A stretch of DNA of 9,869 bases from Acidobacteriota bacterium (GTDB lineage: Bacteria; Acidobacteriota; Terriglobia; Bryobacterales; Bryobacteraceae). The stretch lies in assembly GCA_016871135.1 (NCBI GenBank), contig VFZQ01000133.1:1-9869 (forward strand), given 5' to 3'. Below are positions 1 to 6,141 of the stretch, in pieces; within the stretch, counting starts at the first letter, position 1, and the number at the start of each line of letters is the position of its first letter. Both the position numbers and the translations under genes were made by a program. The notes under the pieces were generated by a model. It was not told the origin of the DNA. It saw only the letters and a list, made by a program, of their open reading frames with translations, and ran no database searches.

Positions 1-543
1 GGCGGTCAATCCGAGCTCCGCCGCCGTTGTGGACATGTAGGCGCGATCGAGCTTATCGTCTTGAATGGCGATTATTCCCAGGATGTCGTTAAGCTGTTTA
101 TCGCTACCGCCGCCAGACTGCCGGATCCAATCGAGCTTCGCGAGAATTGCATCCTCGGCGCTTACAACCGCAAACTCGATTGATTCACCGAATAGACTTG
201 ATTCCCGCATAGTGCTTCTCTGAATCTCCGCCAGCCGAAAGCGATTGCCCGAGACGGGAAACAGGTCGAACTTGTAGACGCTTTCGATATGAATGAGGTT
301 CGCCGGGCGGCTGATGCGAAATGCATTCCTAATGTGGTCGGCGTCCGCCGCGAATCCATCGCCAAGCGCGTCGAGAAAATCGGTCACTTGGGTGGGATGC
401 ATATCGACCAGAATATCGACGTCTCTGGTAAACCGGGCAATTCCGTGCATGGAACTGGCAACCGATCCGCCTACCGCGTATTTGATTTCGAGTTTGTCGA
501 GAGCGGCCAGCACCGCACCGAAGGCTTGGTATGCATGCCTCAA
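1..543 (-). CDS. MNT-fold nucleotidyltransferase, AbiEii/DUF6036-like (partial, runs off the left edge)
   Basis: The reading frame is open from position 543 to the window edge (181 codons, no stop), so the C-terminus is missing. It starts at a TTG that overlaps the stop of the preceding small gene by 4 bases (TTGA), with a GGAAG Shine-Dalgarno 8 bases upstream. There is no ATG nearby in this frame. The protein has the minimal nucleotidyltransferase signature: GGSVASSMHG, then RFTRDVDILVDM, giving GGS-x13-DVD with two metal-binding Asp residues. A candidate third acidic residue lies in YKFDLFPV, followed by the conserved helix SAEDAILAKLDWIRQSGG and SDKQLNDILGI. From memory, this resembles a widespread nucleotidyltransferase family usually found behind a small helical protein, as here. 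It presumably transfers a nucleotide to a protein or RNA, and a toxin-antitoxin role is possible by analogy with AbiEii. The fold assignment is firm; the function is inferred. Confidence 0.85.
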   Translation of the reverse strand, partial: MRHAYQAFGAVLAALDKLEIKYAVGGSVASSMHGIARFTRDVDILVDMHPTQVTDFLDALGDGFAADADHIRNAFRISRPANLIHIESVYKFDLFPVSGNRFRLAEIQRSTMRESSLFGESIEFAVVSAEDAILAKLDWIRQSGGGSDKQLNDILGIIAIQDDKLDRAYMSTTAAELGLTA

Positions 544-791
544 GCTGACATCTTCCGCGGATACGCGATATTGGCCAGATCCTCGCCGTATTTCCGCAGA
601 GCCAGTTCACGTCGAAGGTCATAGTCAGAATACGAAGGATTCATTTTCCGAATATCGGACAACAAGAGCGTATCGCCGAATTCTATCTGCTCAAACACCT
701 GTTCAAGCCGCTGGCCCGGAGTCAAACGCCGCGCACACTTCAGCCACACCTCCATCATTTCTGGGGAAGTATCGGCAAGTTCAAGCTTCAT
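540..791 (-). CDS. Small helical protein partnered with the nucleotidyltransferase
   Basis: This encodes 83 residues from the ATG at 791. In-frame alternatives are an ATG at 797 and a TTG at 803. The ATG at 791 was chosen because a GAAG lies 6 bases upstream of it. The protein opens with LELADTSPEMMEVWLK and continues with LTPGQRLEQVFEQ and DLRRELALRKYGEDL. It is charged and probably all-helical, with no signal peptide, membrane segment or cysteine-rich site. From memory, short proteins with this layout (early R-L motif, late LRR...R-YG motif) recur directly upstream of nucleotidyltransferases in many phyla. The 4-base overlap with the downstream gene implies translational coupling and near-equal synthesis. 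It lacks the RX4-6H motif of HEPN toxins and shows no clear helix-turn-helix, so it matches neither the classic HEPN-MNT nor the AbiEi partner. Its role is unknown, perhaps as antitoxin or adaptor. Confidence 0.75.
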   Translation of the reverse strand: MKLELADTSPEMMEVWLKCARRLTPGQRLEQVFEQIEFGDTLLLSDIRKMNPSYSDYDLRRELALRKYGEDLANIAYPRKMSA

Positions 792-806
792 CGCCATCTT
801 CAACCA

Positions 807-1559
807 TCATACGCTCCGCTCCGCGAGCAGTATCAACGACTGCCCAAGCGGCAAATCCACACCCGCCGAAATGATCTTCGACTCGACGGCCAGCGGTGCA
901 TACAACAACCGGTCGAGCCACGGCGCCACCGGTTCCACGCCGCTCGACGGCTCGCCGCCAAATAGCGGTTCGATTACCCGGAATTTCATCAGCGCCACCG
1001 GCAGCAACAGCGAATTCGCATATGTACAGCGCAGGACGCGGAACCCCGCGTCTTCGACCGCGCGCATCAGCCGCGAGCGAGTGAACCGCTGGCGCTCCAT
1101 CGCGAACTCCGAGTGATGACTCCGCAAAATATCGAGCGCCGAAGCGCGCAAGGCCAGAAATCCCCCCGGCTCCAGCACACGATAAAACTCGCGCAACGGT
1201 TCCGATTCCTCTCCGCGCGGCAGGTGCACGATTACATCCATACTCACGACGGCGTCGAAGGCCGCATCGCGATACGGCAGCGTCTGAATGTCGCCCTGCA
1301 ACAACCGGCCCACACCGAGCGACTTGGCGTATTCCAACCCTTCCCAGCCAAGGTCCAGCGGGTACATCGGCCACCCGTACCGCTGCTCCAACTCTTTCGC
1401 GAAATGTCCGGTTCCGGCTCCGGCTTCCAGCACGCGCCGGAACTTTCGCTTCGCCGCAACCGGATCGAGCAGGCCGAACATGATGCGGCGTTGCCCGCGA
1501 TACCACCAGAACGCGTTCTCGGCCTTGGCTATGTTGGCGAATTCCGCCGGGTTCATCAT
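807..1559 (-). CDS. Class I SAM-dependent methyltransferase
   Basis: A 250-residue cytoplasmic methyltransferase of the Methyltransf_11/25 type. The SAM-binding motif I is VLEAGAGTGHF at about 43-53. An acidic residue follows strand 2 (D69), and motif II is LLQGDIQTLPY at about 87-96. The FDAVVSMDVIVHL segment follows at 101-113, then REFYRVLEPGGFLALR. The C-terminal half (HSEFAMERQRFTRSRL, AGFRVL, SLLLPVAL) is typical of a subfamily found in glycan and glycosyltransferase clusters. Its ATG overlaps the TGA of the upstream epimerase (ATGA), so the two are likely translationally coupled. Its own stop lies about 15 bases before the next gene. The neighbours suggest methylation of a nucleotide-sugar or lipid-linked sugar, but nothing in the sequence fixes the substrate. 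Confidence 0.9.
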   Translation of the reverse strand: MMNPAEFANIAKAENAFWWYRGQRRIMFGLLDPVAAKRKFRRVLEAGAGTGHFAKELEQRYGWPMYPLDLGWEGLEYAKSLGVGRLLQGDIQTLPYRDAAFDAVVSMDVIVHLPRGEESEPLREFYRVLEPGGFLALRASALDILRSHHSEFAMERQRFTRSRLMRAVEDAGFRVLRCTYANSLLLPVALMKFRVIEPLFGGEPSSGVEPVAPWLDRLLYAPLAVESKIISAGVDLPLGQSLILLAERSV

Positions 1560-2557
1560 GGGCGTAACCTCGCCGCGTCGGGGGCATCCAGGTAGTGTTC
1601 GAACTCAGCGCGATAATAGGCGAGCGTATTGGCCACTCCGTCGACAAACGAGGTGTTCGTCGACCAGCCGATAGTCTCGCCGATCCGCGTCGAATCGGTT
1701 GAGTAACTGCCGATGTCAATCGACTTGTGCCCCTCCGGAAACTCGCGATAGCGCAGCGGGCAACCGCCGGCGGCCGCCACGGTCGCGGCCATCTCGGCCA
1801 GGGGAATCGCCGCCGGACCGCCGACGTTCATATAGATGTGCGGCAGCTTCTCCCTTGCCGCGCATCGCAGGCACGCGTCGACGACATCGTCGATATACAC
1901 GGGATCGCGGGTCTGTTTTCCGTCACCGAAAATTTCGATCGGGTCGCCCAGCAAAGCCCGGCGGAAGAAATGTCCGAGCACGCCTTGTTCGGGAACGTTC
2001 AGCGCCATGCGAGGCCCGTAAACATTGGTGAATCGCAGGACCGTCGCGTCGAAGTCTCCGCTTTCGGAGAACAGCCGGTGGTAGCTGGCCGCCGCGTTCT
2101 TGTGCACGCCATTGAAGTCGATCGGGTTCACATGATGTGCTTCCGTGATCGGCAGGAATTGCGGCACGCCGTACACCTGGCGTGTGCTCGCATAGATCAC
2201 TCGCGCGCCGGGCGAGACTTCTCGCAGGGCCAGCAGGAAACGCAACTGTGCTGTGGTATTCAACTCCAAATCGCGTAGCGGATTGCGCATCGAGTTGATG
2301 TGGCTGATCTCGCCCGCCATGTTGAAGACGACCGGTATGCCCGACAGGACCCGCGCATGATTCCCCGCGTTGGCGATATCGTCTTCGATGATCTCGACCT
2401 CGGCGCCCGCCAAATTGCGCGCGTTGGCGCCGCACCCGCGGATGGCCGAATCGAGCACCAGCACCTTCGCGCCCATTGCGGCCAGCCGGACGGCGATACT
2501 GCTTCCGATGAATCCCAGTCCACCCGTGACCAGAATTCGTTTCCCCTCGTAGTTCAT
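1556..2557 (-). CDS. NAD-dependent epimerase/dehydratase (extended SDR) with Asn in place of the catalytic Tyr
   Basis: A 333-residue extended short-chain dehydrogenase acting on nucleotide-sugars in the cytoplasm. The Rossmann motif ILVTGGLGFIGSS is at 8-20, with an acidic residue ending strand 2 (D36) consistent with NAD binding. DDIAN is at 59-63, NMAGEISH at 79-86, the active-site ST at 124-125 in YASTRQVYG, RFTNVYGPRM at 175-184 and the RDPVYIDDVVDA sugar-site segment at 217-228. The canonical YxxxK is altered: the sequence reads DFNGVHK, so position 149 is Asn and Lys153 is kept. A subfamily of epimerase-like proteins with an NGxxK motif is known to me, so this looks like a lineage feature rather than a sequencing error. 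There is no evident Shine-Dalgarno before the ATG. Its 4-base overlap with the methyltransferase suggests that the two act on the same sugar. The substrate is unknown. Confidence 0.9.
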   Translation of the reverse strand: MNYEGKRILVTGGLGFIGSSIAVRLAAMGAKVLVLDSAIRGCGANARNLAGAEVEIIEDDIANAGNHARVLSGIPVVFNMAGEISHINSMRNPLRDLELNTTAQLRFLLALREVSPGARVIYASTRQVYGVPQFLPITEAHHVNPIDFNGVHKNAAASYHRLFSESGDFDATVLRFTNVYGPRMALNVPEQGVLGHFFRRALLGDPIEIFGDGKQTRDPVYIDDVVDACLRCAAREKLPHIYMNVGGPAAIPLAEMAATVAAAGGCPLRYREFPEGHKSIDIGSYSTDSTRIGETIGWSTNTSFVDGVANTLAYYRAEFEHYLDAPDAARLRP

Positions 2558-2587
2558 TCGCTGTGACTACAGTCTATCGGAATCCGG

Positions 2588-3712
2588 CTAGGCCGCGCGG
2601 GAGATCTCCTCGGCGATGGTCTCCGGCTCCAACACTCGGACGGCCTCCACAAGAAGCAGAGAGGCGACCGTGAACTGTTGCCGCCTCTGATAGAACGATG
2701 CCAGCACATCGAGAATGGCTCCGAACTCGGTCCGGATCTCGCGGAGCGTGCCCCGGTTCATGGGTGTGCCGGCGCGCAACGCTTGCGCCCACCAGCCCAC
2801 GCGAGAACAAAATCGAATGAATCCAGTTATCACCGAGTGTTCGTTGTCGATTAAACGCAGTAGATGCGTCCGCTGCCGAATTACGTCGGCCGTCACCCGA
2901 GTAGCGTTGCGGTGGCATAGCGCCGCGACGGCCGATTCGGCGCCGGGCATGGTCTTCAGCGCGGACGTAACCGCGCGAAGTGGCACGTCGATCCGCCTAG
3001 CCACCGGTACGAATGCCCGAAACAGGAGATCGAAATTCAGGACGCTGAGTCCCATCTCGTCGACATACCCGCCGTTTACCGGCTCGGCGACGGAATAAGC
3101 CAGCGCCGCCACCGCCTTTTGCGGCACGGCGAAGTCCTCGACCGTACGGAGTTGTTGCGCGGGAATCCACTGGCGCATACCCTGCTGCAGGCGCCGAGCA
3201 AGGACGCGGTAGGTCCGCGCGTAGTTGTGGGTCGTCTCCGCGGGTGCTCCCGTCAGACCAAACCCCGGATCGCACACCCGGCTGACCGGTTTGGGGTTGG
3301 GCAGGAAGCCACCCGGTTCGGGTTCCGCCGCGATCGTCAGCGGGGTCGCATCGCCGAAAGCGGCCCGAGCGATCAGCACAATCGCCTGATGCATCGCATG
3401 GGTCGCCGCAGGCTCGGGGTCGGCGGCATGTTCGGCAACTACCCGGCCCACCGAATCAAGTCGGAAGCGCAATTCCGCCGCCCACTCCCCAATCGTAGGT
3501 GTCTTCTTAACCGACCCCAGCGTGAAGTAGGGCGGTAAATGAACTTCAACCTCGCCCGGTCCCAACGGGTACAAGAACTGCTGTACCGACTCGGGCAAGT
3601 CCCTGAAATCTTCGATCGTCCGCGAAACCGGCAGGATGAGATCGTGGCCAAACGTCTGGCGGACCCAGTGCAGGTGAACGGCTGCGGGTCCTCGGTGAGT
3701 TAACACCTGCAT
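2588..3712 (-). CDS. Conserved-looking hypothetical protein, 374 residues, no family recognised
   Basis: I do not recognise a domain in this protein. It has no signal peptide and no convincing transmembrane segment, so it is probably cytoplasmic. The N-terminal half is mixed, with a Pro/Gly-rich stretch at about 125-155 (EPEPGGFLPNPKPV). The C-terminal half looks mainly helical, including a Trp-containing helix (SRVGWWAQALRAG) and a basic helix (YQRRQQFTVASLLLVEAVRVLEPE). Codon use and GC match the neighbours, and no shadow frame encodes anything recognisable. It starts at an ATG with no Shine-Dalgarno but a strong sigma70-type promoter immediately upstream, which suggests a leaderless transcript. 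The gene lies between the deacetylase and the epimerase, 30 bases before the latter, so it may read through into the sugar-modification genes. A role in that pathway is only an inference from position. Confidence 0.8.
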   Translation of the reverse strand: MQVLTHRGPAAVHLHWVRQTFGHDLILPVSRTIEDFRDLPESVQQFLYPLGPGEVEVHLPPYFTLGSVKKTPTIGEWAAELRFRLDSVGRVVAEHAADPEPAATHAMHQAIVLIARAAFGDATPLTIAAEPEPGGFLPNPKPVSRVCDPGFGLTGAPAETTHNYARTYRVLARRLQQGMRQWIPAQQLRTVEDFAVPQKAVAALAYSVAEPVNGGYVDEMGLSVLNFDLLFRAFVPVARRIDVPLRAVTSALKTMPGAESAVAALCHRNATRVTADVIRQRTHLLRLIDNEHSVITGFIRFCSRVGWWAQALRAGTPMNRGTLREIRTEFGAILDVLASFYQRRQQFTVASLLLVEAVRVLEPETIAEEISRAA

Positions 3713-3721
3713 TACGATTAA

Positions 3722-3750
3722 ATACTACGTGATAAAAATAGTTTTGTCAA
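3722..3750 (-). promoter_or_regulatory. Sigma70-type promoter giving a probable leaderless mRNA
   Basis: On the minus strand there is a perfect -35 box TTGACA (3750-3745), a 17-base spacer (3744-3728) and a -10 box TAGTAT (3727-3722), which matches 4 of 6 consensus bases. The surrounding sequence is AT-rich, unlike the coding DNA on either side. A start 6-8 bases past the -10 box falls 1-3 bases before the ATG at 3712, leaving no room for a ribosome binding site. The element sits just after the deacetylase stop codon, so it can drive the hypothetical gene and the genes beyond it independently of the deacetylase. Confidence 0.65.
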
Positions 3751-3755
3751 CGCAG

Positions 3756-4682
3756 CTATGCGGCTATTGATGCCGCTAAATGAATCCTGGCTTCCCGGGC
3801 GAGTTCTCCGACCGTTTTCCATTGGCAGCCGGATTCGGCCAGGATGGCGAAGCACTCCTCCATCCGCCGCATCTTTTCCGTCAGCGATCCGGCGGCGCGT
3901 TCCAGGTGCATCCGCTCCGAGCCGTCAAAGTCTTCATCACATGTAAGATCAGCCGGATGAATCACATAGTGGAAGTATCTGCGGGCTGCGAGCGCATCGC
4001 GCATCATTTGAAAGTGACGGTCCCAGCCCAATAGAAACCCTGTCGTGTGCCATACCGCCATTCCAAGTGGTCCCGGCGTTGTGGGAACAGGAATTACAAC
4101 CACATTTCCACGCAAAAACGGATCTCTAGAACCTAGAATTGGTTGCGTCCAATCCCGCCGATTCAGCACGCGTAGCAGTTTATCGGAGTTTCCGATATGG
4201 TTCAATGCATTCTTGAACACAAATGGGTAGTAGAGCAGTGACGGAAACAGGCTCATGTCGTAGTCATAGCGCAGTTCATTGAGGAGCCGCATCAACCTGT
4301 CCGAATAGCTCCAGGCCGGCGCGATAAACCCCTTGGGCGCCTTCCCTATGGCCTCGGTCAGCCGCTCGTGCGTCCGCACCACTTCTTCCCGCATTTCCAG
4401 CGGCTTCAGCGCACCTAAATCCGTGTAGTGATTCCAGGTGTGGTTTCCGATCTCGTGGCCCGCGGCGGAAATCTCCCGCAGCCGGCGACAAGCGTGTTCG
4501 TCTTCCAAATCGCGGCCAATCGCATACATGGAGTACGAGAATCCGAATTTTTCCGCCAATCCGAGAAAGCGGTCGATTACTTGGCGGTAGGTAGGGTCGA
4601 CATACCCGGCCGGGTAGCCGGCCGCCTGCGCCATGGAGTCCAGATGTAAGGCGACGGAAACGTACCTCTGCAATGCGGCCAC
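3756..4682 (-). CDS. Polysaccharide deacetylase-like protein (CE4/NodB fold) with altered motifs
   Basis: A 308-residue protein of the polysaccharide deacetylase superfamily (PF01522-like), which removes acetyl groups from glycans. The visible CE4 motifs are these. Motif 1 is VALHLDSM at 10-17, where Asp15 aligns with the catalytic base but Ser16 replaces the usual second, metal-binding Asp. Motif 2 is NHTWNH at 80-85, with both metal His residues. Motif 3 is GFIAPAWS at 118-125, with Ile120 replacing the usual Arg. Motif 5 is HYVIHPADL at 238-246. There is no signal peptide, so it is either cytoplasmic or acts on a lipid-linked precursor at the inner membrane. The start is a GTG; an in-frame TAA two codons upstream rules out an ATG extension, and no Shine-Dalgarno is visible. 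It heads the minus-strand envelope-sugar group. Whether it is an active deacetylase is uncertain. Confidence 0.85.
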   Translation of the reverse strand: MAALQRYVSVALHLDSMAQAAGYPAGYVDPTYRQVIDRFLGLAEKFGFSYSMYAIGRDLEDEHACRRLREISAAGHEIGNHTWNHYTDLGALKPLEMREEVVRTHERLTEAIGKAPKGFIAPAWSYSDRLMRLLNELRYDYDMSLFPSLLYYPFVFKNALNHIGNSDKLLRVLNRRDWTQPILGSRDPFLRGNVVVIPVPTTPGPLGMAVWHTTGFLLGWDRHFQMMRDALAARRYFHYVIHPADLTCDEDFDGSERMHLERAAGSLTEKMRRMEECFAILAESGCQWKTVGELAREARIHLAASIAA

Positions 4683-4835
4683 ACTCAGTTATCGGTGTCC
4701 GTCGGAACAAACTTTAACGGCGCGATCCGCCCCGCAGTTGGTGGCTCAGTAATTTTTCCCCTAAGGGTCGTAGGTGTTCGACCTATCTAGCCCGAACCTA
4801 CCGCGTCAGTACATTGCGTGGTGGCATCTAAGCAA

Positions 4836-4899
4836 TCTGTCCAATTGGGCAATTCCACGCCACCCCATAGAATCGCTAATGACAGCCCAATCGGACAGA
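4836..4899. repeat. 15-base imperfect inverted repeat around a promoter, candidate operator pair
   Basis: The left arm 4836-4850 reads TCTGTCCAATTGGGC. The right arm 4885-4899 is its reverse complement at 14 of 15 positions (GCCCAATCGGACAGA). The arms are separated by 34 bases. The left arm contains the perfect palindrome CCAATTGG and covers the putative -35 box. The right arm ends 5 bases before the ATG at 4905. This arrangement suits two operator half-sites for an autoregulating DNA-binding protein, or a long hairpin if transcribed from further upstream. Such a match by chance over this distance is unlikely. Confidence 0.6.
4845..4873 (+). promoter_or_regulatory. Putative promoter of the small helix-turn-helix gene
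   Basis: The -35-like TTGGGC (4845-4850) is followed by a 17-base spacer and a good -10 box TAGAAT (4868-4873, 5 of 6 consensus bases). The -35 box matches only TTG and lies inside the left arm of the inverted repeat, so binding there would block transcription. Predicted initiation near 4880 gives a leader of about 25 bases to the ATG at 4905. Confidence 0.4.
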
Positions 4900-4904
4900 A
4901 AGCA

Positions 4905-5123
4905 ATGATCACAACCCTGCCATCCAGGAACGCCGCCAAGGCCTTCTTCAGCGAAACCGAAGCGGCCGAAGCCTTGGGCATCTCCACGGACCGTTTTCGC
5001 GAACTCGTCAAGACCCATATCGCCCAAAGTGACGACGAAGTGAGCAACATCGGCGCCACCACGTATCAATCCTCGGACCTGCTGATTCTCAAACTGCTCG
5101 CGAAATTGCCGGTTCTCGTCTAA
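4905..5123 (+). CDS. Small MerR/excisionase-like helix-turn-helix protein
   Basis: This encodes 72 residues from the ATG at 4905. A frame open from a GTG at 4818 would add 29 residues, but it would place the -10 box and inverted repeat inside the coding region, and its extra residues look unstructured. The segment FFSETEAAEALGISTDRFRELVKTHI at about 14-39 (shown as two motifs: SETEAAEALGIS and TDRFRELVK) has the pattern of a winged helix-turn-helix of the MerR/HTH_17 excisionase type. It is followed by a short region and a Leu-rich C-terminal helix (SSDLLILKLLAKLP) that could dimerise. It is probably a DNA-binding regulator, and the inverted repeat at its promoter is the obvious candidate target. 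The dehydrogenase gene follows after 45 bases in the same direction. The exact family is not certain. Confidence 0.6.
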   Translation: MITTLPSRNAAKAFFSETEAAEALGISTDRFRELVKTHIAQSDDEVSNIGATTYQSSDLLILKLLAKLPVLV

Positions 5124-5168
5124 CTGCTATTGGCGTCCGGCCCTCCGCCGTTATAGACTGACGGAGTC

Positions 5169-6074
5169 ATGGCAAATCTAGGATTTTTGGGTCTGGGCAT
5201 CATGGGCTACCCCATGGCCCGACATTTATTGGAAGCCGGCCACAATGTGGCCCTCTGGAGCAACACCGCCTCCAAATGCGCCGAACTCGCCGCCAAGTTC
5301 CCGCAACTGGGCAAGGTCTGTGCGACGCCAAAGGAGGTCGCCGCCAACTCCGATGTTATTGTACTCATCGTCGGCGACACCGCGATGTCGGAACAGGTCG
5401 TTTTCGGCGAAGACGGACTGATGGCGGCGGCAAAGCCCGGCACCGTAATCGTCGACGCCTCGACCGTCGCTTGCGCCTATTCGAAGTCGGCCTCGGCGCG
5501 CTGTAAGGCAAAAGGCGTGGATTTCCTCGACGCCCCGTGTACCGGCTCCAAGCCCGGCGCCGAAAGCGGGAACCTCACCTTTATGATCGGCGGCGACCAG
5601 GCGGTCTTCGAAAAAGTGAAGCCGTTGCTCGAGCCGATGGGCAAGCGCCTCTACTACTGCGGCGGCCCCGGTCTCGGCATGCACGCCAAACTGACCCAGA
5701 ATCTGATCCTCTCCAATCTTCTCCAGGCGTTCAACGAGGGTCTCGTCCTGGCCACCAAGGCCGGCGTCGATCCCGAGCTTATGCTCGACATCCTCGACAA
5801 CTCCGCCGCCAAGAGCGGCCTCATCGCCTTTAAAGCGCCTTATGTGTTCCGCCGCGACTTCTCCACCAACTTCTCCGTAAAGTGGATGCACAAGGACATT
5901 GGCCTGATGCTCGAGTCCGCCCGGGACATCGGTGTCCCTCTTCCTTTAACTTCCTTAACGCACCAGATGTTCCAGGCGGCGATTGCCACCGGACACGGCG
6001 ACGAAGATATCTGTTCTACAATCAAGGTCTTAGAAGGAATCGCCGGTACCGAGGTGAAGAAGCGAGAGGCCTAA
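5169..6074 (+). CDS. NAD(P)-dependent beta-hydroxyacid dehydrogenase (3-hydroxyisobutyrate dehydrogenase / glyoxylate-succinate semialdehyde reductase family)
   Basis: A 301-residue soluble oxidoreductase that interconverts a beta- or alpha-hydroxyacid and its semialdehyde or ketoacid. The N-terminal Rossmann domain shows FLGLGIMGYPMARHLL at 6-21, the family dinucleotide motif, and WSNTASKC at 30-37, where cofactor choice is set. DASTV is at 96-100. The substrate-binding motif DAPCTGSKPGAESG is at 121-134. The catalytic helix GPGLGMHAKLTQN at 167-178 contains catalytic Lys174 and Asn178. The C-terminal helical domain contains WMHKDIGLMLESA. A GGAG lies only 2 bases before the ATG, too close for a standard ribosome site. 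Weak promoter-like elements lie in the 45-base gap (TTGGCG at 5130, TATAGA at 5152). The specific substrate cannot be read from sequence. The gene ends inside a terminator hairpin. Confidence 0.92.
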   Translation: MANLGFLGLGIMGYPMARHLLEAGHNVALWSNTASKCAELAAKFPQLGKVCATPKEVAANSDVIVLIVGDTAMSEQVVFGEDGLMAAAKPGTVIVDASTVACAYSKSASARCKAKGVDFLDAPCTGSKPGAESGNLTFMIGGDQAVFEKVKPLLEPMGKRLYYCGGPGLGMHAKLTQNLILSNLLQAFNEGLVLATKAGVDPELMLDILDNSAAKSGLIAFKAPYVFRRDFSTNFSVKWMHKDIGLMLESARDIGVPLPLTSLTHQMFQAAIATGHGDEDICSTIKVLEGIAGTEVKKREA

Positions 6075-6096
6075 GCCTCCCGCTTCTACAATTTTT
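6059..6096 (+). terminator. Rho-independent-like terminator overlapping the dehydrogenase stop codon
   Basis: A 12-base stem with one mismatch, GAAGCGAGAGGC (6059-6070) with GCCTCCCGCTTC (6075-6086), has the four-base loop CTAA. The last three loop bases, TAA, are the stop codon. A run of five T follows at 6092-6096, five bases past the stem. Because the hairpin lies in the coding end, a terminating ribosome would cover part of it. Confidence 0.6.
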
Positions 6097-6110
6097 CACA
6101 CAGAAAGTTC

Positions 6111-6139
6111 TTGCAATTCCAAAAATCATATCGTAAGAT
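6111..6139 (+). promoter_or_regulatory. Putative promoter in front of the structured intergenic region
   Basis: The -35-like TTGCAA (6111-6116, 4 of 6) is followed by a 17-base spacer and TAAGAT (6134-6139, 4 of 6) in AT-rich DNA. It lies just after the terminator and points into a hairpin-rich segment with no coding potential. Initiation is predicted at about 6145-6147. Confidence 0.35.
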
Positions 6140-6141
6140 TG

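Larger units (their letters stand above)
4683..4904. other. Divergent intergenic region (222 bases)
   Basis: This region lies between the divergent deacetylase and helix-turn-helix genes. It contains a small hairpin (TAGGT at 4771-4775 with ACCTA at 4781-4785, loop GTTCG), an AT-rich tract around 4751-4757, and the promoter and inverted repeat listed separately. A weak -10-like GATAAC lies on the minus strand just before the deacetylase GTG, with only a poor -35 match, so I do not call it as a promoter. An open frame from a GTG at 4818 runs through the right part but is probably not the true start of the next gene. Confidence 0.5.

Noticed and set aside
1..791. Classic HEPN-MNT toxin-antitoxin pair
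   Set aside because: The small protein lacks the RX4-6H motif of HEPN toxins and is shorter than typical HEPN domains.
293..874. 193-codon plus-strand open frame
   Set aside because: It runs antisense to the nucleotidyltransferase and its partner and shows low-complexity Ser/Ala/Arg composition.
781..1719. Long 312-codon minus-strand open frame
   Set aside because: It is an Arg/Ala/Gly-rich shadow of the methyltransferase and epimerase genes, which carry clear motifs in other frames.
4818..4904. GTG-initiated N-terminal extension of the small HTH protein
   Set aside because: The -10 box and the inverted repeat lie inside it, the added residues look unstructured, and an ATG at 4905 begins just before the recognisable domain.
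5226..5891. 221-codon minus-strand open frame opposite the dehydrogenase
   Set aside because: It is antisense to a gene with complete family motifs and has no recognisable domain of its own. It is a high-GC shadow.
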